Shown: one piece after another, positions 14,792 through 22,383 of the stretch
Position numbering within the stretch: position 1 is the first letter of the stretch
Layout of the letters: each line of letters begins with the position of its first letter
Assembly (NCBI GenBank): GCA_002424815.1
Contig: DILB01000012.1
Location: 1-25,258 of the forward strand
Length of the DNA stretch: 25,258 nucleotides
Origin: Caryophanales bacterium UBA5603
Lineage (GTDB): Bacteria > Bacillota_I > Bacilli_A > Izemoplasmatales > Hujiaoplasmataceae
Reading direction: 5' to 3'
Made by a program: the position numbers and the translations under genes
The notes under the pieces: generated by a model
Database searches by the model: none
Told to the model about the DNA's origin: nothing
What the model saw: the letters and a program-made list of their open reading frames with translations, nothing else

Positions 14792-15733
14792 ATGAAAACA
14801 TATCAATCTATTACTGAATTAATCGGTAAAACACCGATGGTCGAACTAAATAATTTAAAGAAATTCTTGAAGCTTGAAGCGAGAATTCTCGTTAAAATTG
14901 AGGCTTTTAATCCCGGATCATCCATTAAAGATCGAATTGCTTTAGCCATGATTGAAGATGCGGAAAGAAGTGGAAAATTAAAAGCTGATACCATCATCAT
15001 TGAACCCACCTCTGGGAATACTGGAATCGGTATTGCGATGATTGGGGCTGCAAAAGGATATCAAGTAAAACTAATCATGCCAGAAACAATGACAGTAGAA
15101 CGTCGCAAAATGATGGCCGCATTTGGCGCTGAAATCATTTTAACTGAAGGTGCTAAAGGCATGAAAGGTGCGATTGCTAAAGCCAATGAATTACATGAAC
15201 AAGTGGCTAATTCAATCATGTTTTCTCAATTTGAAAATCCAGCAAATCCAATGATTCATTACTTAACCACAGGTCCTGAGATATACGAAGCTTCTGCTGG
15301 AAACATTGATATGTTTGTGACGGGCGTTGGTACCGGAGGATCGATATCGGGTGTCGGTCGCTATTTAAAAGAAAAAATTGAAAAAATTAAAATTGTCGCA
15401 GTCGAACCGACAAAATCGCCGGTTCTATCAGGAGGTCAACCAGGCCCGCATCCAATTCAGGGCATTGGGGCAGGATTTATCCCTAAGACGCTCAACACGG
15501 CGATCTATGATGAAATCATCCAAGTTGAAGGCGAAGACGCCTTTGCTTCAGCTCGATTATTAGCTAAAACCGAAGGCATTCTAGCGGGTATTTCCTCAGG
15601 TGCCGCACTCCATGCGGGTATTCAAATTGCCAAAAGAAAAGAAATGACAGGCAAAACAATCGTCGTTTTACTGATGGATACCGGTGAACGTTATCTCTCC
15701 ACTCAACTTTATCCTGATCCTTCCCAAAATTAA
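14792..15733 (+). CDS. cysK: Cysteine synthase (O-acetylserine sulfhydrylase)
   Basis: A 313-residue PLP enzyme that makes cysteine from O-acetylserine and sulfide. The PLP lysine is Lys46 in NPGSSIKDRIA; the substrate loop EPTSGNTGIG and the phosphate-binding loop GVGTGGSISGVG are intact, and the length is standard. The pattern fits CysK or CysM rather than cystathionine beta-synthase, as there is no C-terminal regulatory domain. It forms an operon with cysE, with an AAAGGA site before the ATG. With the desulfurase operon just upstream, the two units make and then use cysteine. Confidence 0.94.
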   Translation: MKTYQSITELIGKTPMVELNNLKKFLKLEARILVKIEAFNPGSSIKDRIALAMIEDAERSGKLKADTIIIEPTSGNTGIGIAMIGAAKGYQVKLIMPETMTVERRKMMAAFGAEIILTEGAKGMKGAIAKANELHEQVANSIMFSQFENPANPMIHYLTTGPEIYEASAGNIDMFVTGVGTGGSISGVGRYLKEKIEKIKIVAVEPTKSPVLSGGQPGPHPIQGIGAGFIPKTLNTAIYDEIIQVEGEDAFASARLLAKTEGILAGISSGAALHAGIQIAKRKEMTGKTIVVLLMDTGERYLSTQLYPDPSQN

Positions 15734-15754
15734 CTGTCTTTAGACAGTTTTTTT
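15732..15754 (+). terminator. Terminator after cysK
   Basis: AACTGTCT / AGACAGTT stem with a tiny loop and a T run; it overlaps the cysK stop codon. Confidence 0.9.
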
Positions 15755-15790
15755 ATACATTAAAGATGAAACCGTATTCATAATTAAATA

Positions 15791-15817
15791 TTAGCACTCA
15801 TTGCTTGACAGTGCTAA
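15791..15817 (+). promoter_or_regulatory. CIRCE element 1 of hsp20
   Basis: TTAGCACTC, 9 bases, CAGTGCTAA: one mismatch from consensus, the same base as in the clpB element, again caused by the overlapping TTGACA. Confidence 0.93.
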
Positions 15818-15832
15818 ACAATATGATATAAT
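15805..15832 (+). promoter_or_regulatory. hsp20 promoter
   Basis: TTGACA (15805-15810), 16-base spacer, TGATATAAT with TATAAT at 15827-15832. Both consensus boxes plus an extended -10 predict a very strong promoter when the repressor is off. Confidence 0.9.
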
Positions 15833-15836
15833 AAAG

Positions 15837-15863
15837 TTGGCACTTGAAACAGAAGAGTGCTAA
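15837..15863 (+). promoter_or_regulatory. CIRCE-like element 2 of hsp20
   Basis: TTGGCACTT, 9 bases, GAGTGCTAA: right arm perfect, left arm with two mismatches. It covers the predicted transcript start (about 15839), so it lies in the leader and could block initiation as a second HrcA site. Confidence 0.82.
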
Positions 15864-15891
15864 TTATAAAATATATTAGGAGGTCACATAT

Positions 15892-16311
15892 ATGACAAAT
15901 TTAATTAAACGCAATAACGATCTTTCTATTTTCGATGATTTCTTTGATGGTTTCTTCTCAAAACCTATGATTTCAGGAACCACACCATTAATGAGAACTG
16001 ATATCAAAGAACTGGATAATGGTTATGAGCTTGAACTCGATGTTCCGGGTTTTGGCAAAGAAGATATCAAGATTTCACTCGAAAAAGGTTACTTAACCGT
16101 TGAAGCAAAAAAAGAAGAAAACAAAGAAAATAAACAAGTTCGTTATCTCAGACAAGAGAGAGTTTACTCCAGTTGTGCAAGAAGTTTCTATGTGGGAGAA
16201 CAAATCGCTGAACAAGACATCAAAGCGGGTTATGACAGAGGGATTTTAACTTTGTTTGTTCCAAAACAAGGAACGAATGTCAAAGAAAAGAAATATATAG
16301 CGATTGAATAA
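15892..16311 (+). CDS. Small heat-shock protein Hsp20
   Basis: A 139-residue holdase chaperone. A short N-terminal arm (DDFFDGFFSKP) is followed by an alpha-crystallin domain, from about residue 36 (MRTDIKELDNGYELELDVPG) to about 125, with the conserved GILTLFVPK near its end. The C-terminal IAI is the IxI motif used for oligomer assembly. Family members hold unfolding proteins for ClpB and DnaK, and ClpB in this window shares the same operator type. AGGAGGT (15878-15884) sits 7 bases before the ATG. It is a single-gene transcription unit with strong HrcA control. Confidence 0.95.
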   Translation: MTNLIKRNNDLSIFDDFFDGFFSKPMISGTTPLMRTDIKELDNGYELELDVPGFGKEDIKISLEKGYLTVEAKKEENKENKQVRYLRQERVYSSCARSFYVGEQIAEQDIKAGYDRGILTLFVPKQGTNVKEKKYIAIE

Positions 16312-16315
16312 CATG

Positions 16316-16345
16316 AATGGCTGCCGAAATGGCTGCCATTCTTTA
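16316..16345 (+). terminator. Probable terminator after hsp20
   Basis: AATGGC / GCCATT outer stem, a T-T mismatch and an inner GCC/GGC stem, followed by TTCTTTATT. The T tract is short, so the hairpin may be leaky toward arsR. Confidence 0.6.
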
Positions 16346-16374
16346 TTGACGCAGAGGCAATAAACCTCTATAAT
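16346..16374 (+). promoter_or_regulatory. arsR promoter with inverted repeat in the spacer
   Basis: TTGACG (16346-16351), 17-base spacer, TATAAT (16369-16374). An inverted repeat AGAGG-N7-CCTCT (16353-16369) fills the spacer and could be the ArsR operator; this role is inferred from position. Confidence 0.78.
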
Positions 16375-16405
16375 GGAGATAAGCAATATTATTTAGGAGA
16401 ATGTT

Positions 16406-16711
16406 ATGGAAACAACACAATATTCCGCCATCTTTAAAGCTTTGGGCGATGATACCAGAATCAAAATTATTCAATTGCTGTCGGGAAAATCGCTTTGCGC
16501 ATGCCAGATTTTGACTGCTTTAGAAGTAACTCAACCGACCTTATCTCACCATATGAAAGTGTTAAATCAAGTGGGGATTGTGAAAACTATTCGGGTTGGA
16601 ACTTGGAGCCATTATCGTTTGAATCCTGAGTTTATCACGCTCATTCAACCTTTCATTTCTGCGTTCGCCACGGAAGACCTCCACGATGAAACTGCTGCTT
16701 GTAAACCTTAA
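16406..16711 (+). CDS. ArsR/SmtB-family metal(loid)-responsive repressor
   Basis: A 101-residue winged-helix regulator. The helix-turn-helix region reads VTQPTLSHHMKVL, and Cys31-Ala-Cys33 in SLCACQIL matches the CxC site on helix alpha3 used by arsenite/antimonite sensors and by cadmium/lead sensors of this family. A third cysteine, Cys99, is near the C-terminus. Apo-repressor binds its operator; metal binding releases it. There is no arsB, arsC, acr3 or cadA gene in the window, and a terminator follows, so it may regulate only itself here plus distant targets. AGGAGA lies 5 bases before the ATG. The metal cannot be settled from sequence. Confidence 0.9.
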   Translation: METTQYSAIFKALGDDTRIKIIQLLSGKSLCACQILTALEVTQPTLSHHMKVLNQVGIVKTIRVGTWSHYRLNPEFITLIQPFISAFATEDLHDETAACKP

Positions 16712-16724
16712 ATGATGATTCTTT

Positions 16725-16749
16725 GACAATCTTGGATTGTCTTTTTTTT
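16725..16749 (+). terminator. Terminator after arsR
   Basis: Perfect GACAATC / GATTGTC stem with loop TTG, then a run of eight Ts. Confidence 0.92.
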
Positions 16750-16785
16750 AAATTCACAAATGTGATTTATGGGTCATAATATTCA

Positions 16786-16794
16786 TGATATAAT
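16786..16794 (+). promoter_or_regulatory. Extended -10 promoter of addB-addA-GH20
   Basis: TGATATAAT with TATAAT at 16789-16794; no convincing -35. Confidence 0.6.
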
Positions 16795-16814
16795 AGTTTC
16801 AAGCAGGTGAAATG

Positions 16815-19166
16815 ATGAAATCATTGTTAAATTTTTTAAGACAATTTGAATCTATCCCTTATCTGTTGATGCCATCATCTCATCAACGAATTTTTTTGCG
16901 CGAGATCAGTATTGAGGGTATTTTCAACCCTTGCCGATTCATCGATGAAAACACAATCCATGAAATCGTCAAGAATCAATACCTCGTTGACCTCAAAAAA
17001 ACTTTTAACATTGACTATCCCTTGGGGCGTCGGATTATCCGTATTTTGCCTTTTGTTCATCCTTCTATGAATTATGAAAGTTCAAAATTGAAGTATTTGT
17101 CTGATTTAAAATCATTTGCATTGGAACACCATTATATTCAACCTCCCATGAGTTTACCGCTCCTTGATAAAAAGATTATTTTGGCTTATGCTCCAACTTA
17201 CGACAAAGGATGGTTATCTTATAACTTTTCTATCTATCACCCTGAAAAAATAGATAAAAAACCGATGATTGTTTGGAAATGCACTGATGAATCCCAACAA
17301 ATTCACGCGATCATCGAAAACATTGATAAGCTCCTTGAAAATCAGATAAACATCAACCAAATCGTCATTGTCAATGCTGCAAAAGATGATTTATGGCGTT
17401 TAAAGATTGAAGCAAGGTTCTTTGGATTCAGTATCTCAGCTTTAGAGACGGAGTATTTAGATTCTTTACCGCAAGTCATTACTTTTATCAATGATTTGAA
17501 AAATCAGTCTCTTACTGATAGTTTATTATCTTGGCAAAAAAATATTGATACGAATTCTGAACTTTCAATCGGTTTTGATCAAGTTCAATCACTCATTGAG
17601 GATTATGGTTTCCAAGCTTGTGAAAACGATCACTCCTTACTTATATATCTATTGTCTGTGACTCCTTTAAAAGCAATGAACCTTATCGATACAGTTCAAT
17701 GTATCTCTCTTGAAGATGCATTCACCGATTCTTCAGTCCATTATCTTGTCATGCATTACACTGATGCATCGATTCCAAAATTAAAAAAGAACGATGATTA
17801 CATAACCGATGAAGAAAAACGATGCTTAGGTCTATGGACTTCTTATGAAGAAAATGAATGCATAAAAGAAGAACTTAAGGAACGTTTGTCAGCAGCAACG
17901 AATGTTTCGTTGTATATGCCTGAGAATGTCGCTGGCAAAAAAATGCGAATAAGTGATCTTTTTAATGCAACAGAGATAGAGGTACTTCCTTATAAATCCA
18001 ATATTTCAGCACTTTCAGCATCGAAAACCTATGCCCAACTTTTATATGCCAAACATCGATATCGCCAATTACAATTTGGTGTCTTTGCTTCTGAAGATGA
18101 CTTGCTTCATAAAACGTTTGAAGATGAATTCTTCATGTATGATCCACAGTTCAAAGGATTATCTTCTGCAACATCGAAGCAATTAATCAAAGAAGGTTTC
18201 GCTTTTTCAGCCACAAATCTTGAAAGATTTAACGCTTGTCGATTCCGTTTTTTACTGGATTACTTATTGAAAATACTACCTTCTGAAGCTAGTGAAGCTT
18301 TAATATTAGGCAATTTGGCCCACGAAATCTTAGCGAAAGGGATGAATGATACCCTCTTAATTCAAGCTTTTGCTAATCAATATCTTGAAAAGAAGAAAAT
18401 CGTGTTAACCCCACGCATGGAAGTGTTAAAAGACCTCTTTTTAGGGCGACTTGAGGTTATCATGGAATATTTGAAAACTTTTAAAACGGGTTCATTATTT
18501 CAAGATTACGGTTTTGAAGTAGCAAAACATTATGACTTCCCGAATCATCCGTCTTTTTCAATGGGAGGGAAAATCGATTGGGTTCGTGTTTATGAACATG
18601 AAGGGCTTCACCACGTTTCTGTCATTGATTTTAAAACCGGCAATAAAAGTTTTGATATGAATGCTTTTGAGAACGGCGTTGACATTCAACCGTTGTTTTA
18701 CTTGAATTTACTCAAGAAAACCACCTTTATGAAGACGTTTTCTCCTTTTAGCTTTTACTATCAACCCATCGCTATCAAACGCCTCTCAAAAGATAAATCC
18801 AATCAAGATCCTTTAATCGCAGCCTTAAAAATGGACGGTCTGACCATTAACGATTCTGACATGATCCACGCATTTACACAATCTAACAATATCAACGGTG
18901 TGAACTTCACATTCAATGGACTGAAGAAAAATAAACGGTTAGTAGAGCCTCAAGTTTTAAAAAATATGGTCGAGCAAATCGATGGTTGGATTGATGAGGC
19001 AATATTAAAACTCCAAAAAGGCGATTATTTGATTTCGCCTTTAGCTGGAAAAAACGCCTTCGATGATTCGCCTTCTTGTCAATATTGTCCCCATGCCTCC
19101 ATTTGTTACATGGCCAACCAAGTCAAGCTTGAAACATTGATGACGCAAGAAGAAGGGGATGAATAA
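16815..19166 (+). CDS. addB: AddB-like subunit of helicase-nuclease (reduced form)
   Basis: A 783-residue protein just upstream of addA, acting with it in double-strand break resection. The C-terminal third is an AddB-type RecB-family nuclease domain: ATNLERFNACRFRFLLDYLLKI, then VIDFKTGNK with catalytic Asp and Lys, and CQYCPHASIC at the end, which with the earlier FNAC cysteine makes the four-cysteine iron-sulfur site. The N-terminal part is very diverged: no Walker A motif is seen, and the protein begins where a typical AddB continues after it (PYLLMPSSHQ). It is far shorter than AddB of Bacillus (about 1,160 residues). It likely acts as nuclease and structural partner without helicase activity. 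Start: AGGTGA sits 4 bases before ATG 16815; ATG 16812 is too close. Confidence 0.87.
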   Translation: MKSLLNFLRQFESIPYLLMPSSHQRIFLREISIEGIFNPCRFIDENTIHEIVKNQYLVDLKKTFNIDYPLGRRIIRILPFVHPSMNYESSKLKYLSDLKSFALEHHYIQPPMSLPLLDKKIILAYAPTYDKGWLSYNFSIYHPEKIDKKPMIVWKCTDESQQIHAIIENIDKLLENQININQIVIVNAAKDDLWRLKIEARFFGFSISALETEYLDSLPQVITFINDLKNQSLTDSLLSWQKNIDTNSELSIGFDQVQSLIEDYGFQACENDHSLLIYLLSVTPLKAMNLIDTVQCISLEDAFTDSSVHYLVMHYTDASIPKLKKNDDYITDEEKRCLGLWTSYEENECIKEELKERLSAATNVSLYMPENVAGKKMRISDLFNATEIEVLPYKSNISALSASKTYAQLLYAKHRYRQLQFGVFASEDDLLHKTFEDEFFMYDPQFKGLSSATSKQLIKEGFAFSATNLERFNACRFRFLLDYLLKILPSEASEALILGNLAHEILAKGMNDTLLIQAFANQYLEKKKIVLTPRMEVLKDLFLGRLEVIMEYLKTFKTGSLFQDYGFEVAKHYDFPNHPSFSMGGKIDWVRVYEHEGLHHVSVIDFKTGNKSFDMNAFENGVDIQPLFYLNLLKKTTFMKTFSPFSFYYQPIAIKRLSKDKSNQDPLIAALKMDGLTINDSDMIHAFTQSNNINGVNFTFNGLKKNKRLVEPQVLKNMVEQIDGWIDEAILKLQKGDYLISPLAGKNAFDDSPSCQYCPHASICYMANQVKLETLMTQEEGDE

Positions 19167-19167
19167 A

Positions 19168-22100
19168 ATGGGTTTTACAAAAGATCAACAGCTTGCGATT
19201 GAGACCCAGGGTACCAATATCTTAGTTGCGGCTGGAGCTGGTTCAGGTAAAACAACCGTCTTATCAGCCCGTGTTATTCATCTTTTAAAACAAGGTGTAT
19301 CAATTGATGATTTAATCATATTAACATTTACTAACGCTGCCGCCGCTGAAATGAAACAAAGAATTAAAGAAAATATCGAAAAAAATCCTGATCTTCACTT
19401 TCAACTACCGCGTTTGGAAAATGCCAAAATCTCGACGTTTGACAGCTTTTGTTTGAATCTAGTTAAACAATATCATTATTTGCTGGATATCCCCGAGTCC
19501 ATTGAAATTGCGGATAAAATCTTATGGGAATCGCTCCAAGATAAACTCCTGGTTCAGACGCTTGATGCGTTTTATCAATCCAAAGAAGATGGGTTTATCA
19601 AAGTCATCGATCGTTTTTTTGATAAGAGTGATGAAACGTTTAAAATAGCCATCAGAACTTTATCAAAAGCTTTAAAAACGATTCCAGAGCCGATGAAATA
19701 CTTGGATAATTTAGAAGCAATGATGTTTTCAGATGCGTCGATTAATCGCTCCATCGATGAATTTAAATCGATGATTGAAAGCGAACTCACAGCTTTTAAA
19801 TCGATGTATCATCAAGCATTCATTCATTTTGAATCGATAACTGAGCATCCAAAGGTATCCAACTTTATGACACAGATGCAAGCATATTTTAATCCCCTCC
19901 TTAATGCACAATCTTTCGATGCATTGATTTTGGCATTCAATCATTTGGCTTACCCACGATTACCTTCAAAATCAGTTGATTTCGAACAAGAGTGGGTGGA
20001 TACAATGAAATCATGGTTCGCCCCTCTCAAAGACAAGCTCGTAAGCATTTCCAAATATTTTGATCATTTATACGTGTCTAATACTGAGGATATACGTTTA
20101 GCCATGTTAGAGACACTACCCAGTGTTCGAAGTATCATCACCGTTACCAAACAATACTATCAAACCATCCAAACGTATCAAAAAGCATCACAGCTTTATG
20201 ATTTTAACGATATCATGCACTTAGCGATATCTCTCTTAATCAATCATGAAGATATTCGTTTGCAACTAAAAAATAAGACCCATGAAATCATGGTTGATGA
20301 ATATCAAGACACCAATGATTTACAAGAATATTTAGTTTCGTTGATTCAAAATAATAATGTTTTTATGGTGGGCGATGCGAAACAGTCGATTTATGGTTTC
20401 CGTGATGCCAATCCAGAAAACTTTATTCGCAAATACCATGACTTTTCCAAAAATCATGGGGGCGTTGCTATTCCACTGTTTGATAATTTTCGGTCGAGAA
20501 AAGAAGTATTGGATGGTATCAACACCATTTTTTATCGATTGATGAATGAATCGCTGGGCGGTATTGATTATCAAGCGGGTCAAAGCCTCATTTATAAAAA
20601 TACTCGTTATGAACAAACATTGTCGCCTCAGATGCATTATGAACCAGAAATCATGGCTTATTACCACGACAAGGAATCGCCAATAACCGTTGCGGAGATG
20701 GAAGCGACCCTGATGGCAAAAACCATTCTTCAGATGCTTGATCAACAAACACGGGTCGTTGAATTAAATGAAGGCCATCTATCAAGGCTGGCTTCTTATC
20801 GAGACTTTTGCATTTTAGTGGATCGCAAAACCGATTTTCCAATCTATGAATCGATTTTATTGAAATACGGTATTCCAACGGAAGCCCAAGCTGATGAATC
20901 CTTCGTCGCTTCCACCGAAATTTTATTTATCACTCAATGGCTGAAGTTAATGTTTTGTTATAAAGATGAAACGTATTTTAAACATCATTTCCGACACGCT
21001 TTTTATGGTGTTGCACGTTCCTTCGTTTATCAAATCGATGATGAAGCCATCATTACTTTGTTGTTAAACCATTCATTTCAAACATGGCGAGATTTAGAAT
21101 TTCTTAAAAACAATCCGTTATGGCAAGGGATCGATCAAAGTTTACGTACATTGTCAAATCAAATTGATACTTTGACCATCCGGCAGTTGATGACTTCGAT
21201 TTGTGAAGAAATCCATCTATATGAATCAATACACCGATTGCCCAATCCAGCCAACGTTGAGAAAAAACTCGATTTTTTGTTTAGCAAGGTTGCGAGTTTC
21301 CGTCGCTTTGATTTTTACCTTTTGATGGATTATTTTGATGAAGTATATCAAAACAAAGATTTAGACATTGAATATTCACAGACCATGGAACCCAATACCG
21401 ATGCCGTTCGATTGATGACGATGCATAAAGCAAAAGGATTAGAGTTTCCGTTTTGTTTCTATCCTGGACTCGACAAACGGTTTAACTTACAAGAGTTTAA
21501 TCAATTTACGCTTTTTTCAAGCCAGTATGGATTAATTCTGAAATCTCAAGATCAAGGATTTAAAGATACGATTTGGCATAAGCTTTACAAATATGAGCGA
21601 CTCAAAAAAGAGATTTCTGAAAGAATTCGCTTGTTTTATGTTGCTTTAACACGCGCGAAAGAAAAGATTTTTATTTTATATAATTTATCCAATGAAACCG
21701 AATCTTTCGATTTAGAGTATCATGAAGGGTACCTCAGTGATTCAATTCGAATGGCGTTGACGAAATACCGTCAATTTATCGAAATTTGTCCTTCCGCAAA
21801 AGCTTGGATGCATCTTTATGATCCAACCTTTGAACAAAAAACGATTATTAGGGAGCCATTTATTGTCGAGGATACAATCACTATTCCATTCCGTTATCGC
21901 TTCATCGAGAGCAAAAAAATGGATCTTGGCCGCTTTTCTAAAAAAGAAGTGTTTGTGAAAGATGAAACCACCTTACGCAATCTTGAAGAAGGAACCAAAC
22001 TTCATCGAATCATGGAAACAATCGATTTTAGTAACCTTGAAGACTCGCTTCTAAACTTAAATGATGAACATAAACAAATGGTTATAAAATTGATAAATCA

Positions 22101-22383
22101 TCCGGTTTTAAAAGATCTTCACCGAGCAAAAATTTATCAAGAATATCCCTTCATTGAAACAAATCATTATCAAGACAAAAAAGGCATCATCGATTTATTG
22201 CTTGTTTACGATGATCATATCGATATTATTGATTATAAACTTCGTCATCTTGAGGATGAAGCCTATTTAAGTCAACTTGAAGGCTATCGAAATCATCTGA
22301 AATCTGTTTCAAATCTTCCCATTTATCTTTATCTGTATTCACTTTCAACGCATCAAATGACTCAAATTGGGGGTTCATTATGA
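19168..22383 (+). CDS. addA: AddA helicase-nuclease subunit
   Basis: A 1,071-residue UvrD-like helicase with a C-terminal nuclease. Seen in order: Q motif FTKDQQLAIE, Walker A AAGAGSGKT (about residue 24), motif Ia TFTNAAAAEMK, Walker B VDEYQDTND, GDAKQSIYGFR, TMHKAKGLEF, and motif VI YVALTRAKEK. The nuclease site is GTKLHRIME, then GIIDLLL and IIDYK, the Asp-Asp-Lys set of RecB-type nucleases. With AddB it processes broken DNA ends for RecA. ATG 19168 is 9 bases after AAGGGG; the ATG at 19159 abuts that site and is unlikely. It starts one base after the addB stop and overlaps the next gene by 4 bases. Confidence 0.95.
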   Translation: MGFTKDQQLAIETQGTNILVAAGAGSGKTTVLSARVIHLLKQGVSIDDLIILTFTNAAAAEMKQRIKENIEKNPDLHFQLPRLENAKISTFDSFCLNLVKQYHYLLDIPESIEIADKILWESLQDKLLVQTLDAFYQSKEDGFIKVIDRFFDKSDETFKIAIRTLSKALKTIPEPMKYLDNLEAMMFSDASINRSIDEFKSMIESELTAFKSMYHQAFIHFESITEHPKVSNFMTQMQAYFNPLLNAQSFDALILAFNHLAYPRLPSKSVDFEQEWVDTMKSWFAPLKDKLVSISKYFDHLYVSNTEDIRLAMLETLPSVRSIITVTKQYYQTIQTYQKASQLYDFNDIMHLAISLLINHEDIRLQLKNKTHEIMVDEYQDTNDLQEYLVSLIQNNNVFMVGDAKQSIYGFRDANPENFIRKYHDFSKNHGGVAIPLFDNFRSRKEVLDGINTIFYRLMNESLGGIDYQAGQSLIYKNTRYEQTLSPQMHYEPEIMAYYHDKESPITVAEMEATLMAKTILQMLDQQTRVVELNEGHLSRLASYRDFCILVDRKTDFPIYESILLKYGIPTEAQADESFVASTEILFITQWLKLMFCYKDETYFKHHFRHAFYGVARSFVYQIDDEAIITLLLNHSFQTWRDLEFLKNNPLWQGIDQSLRTLSNQIDTLTIRQLMTSICEEIHLYESIHRLPNPANVEKKLDFLFSKVASFRRFDFYLLMDYFDEVYQNKDLDIEYSQTMEPNTDAVRLMTMHKAKGLEFPFCFYPGLDKRFNLQEFNQFTLFSSQYGLILKSQDQGFKDTIWHKLYKYERLKKEISERIRLFYVALTRAKEKIFILYNLSNETESFDLEYHEGYLSDSIRMALTKYRQFIEICPSAKAWMHLYDPTFEQKTIIREPFIVEDTITIPFRYRFIESKKMDLGRFSKKEVFVKDETTLRNLEEGTKLHRIMETIDFSNLEDSLLNLNDEHKQMVIKLINHPVLKDLHRAKIYQEYPFIETNHYQDKKGIIDLLLVYDDHIDIIDYKLRHLEDEAYLSQLEGYRNHLKSVSNLPIYLYLYSLSTHQMTQIGGSL

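Noticed and set aside
16317..16338. Direct repeat ATGGCTGCC twice after hsp20
   Set aside because: Best explained as the two sides of the terminator-like hairpin, not as an attachment site or mobile element end.
20332..20748. Minus-strand open frame of 138 codons inside addA
   Set aside because: It has no recognisable domain or ribosome binding site and lies across conserved helicase sequence on the other strand.
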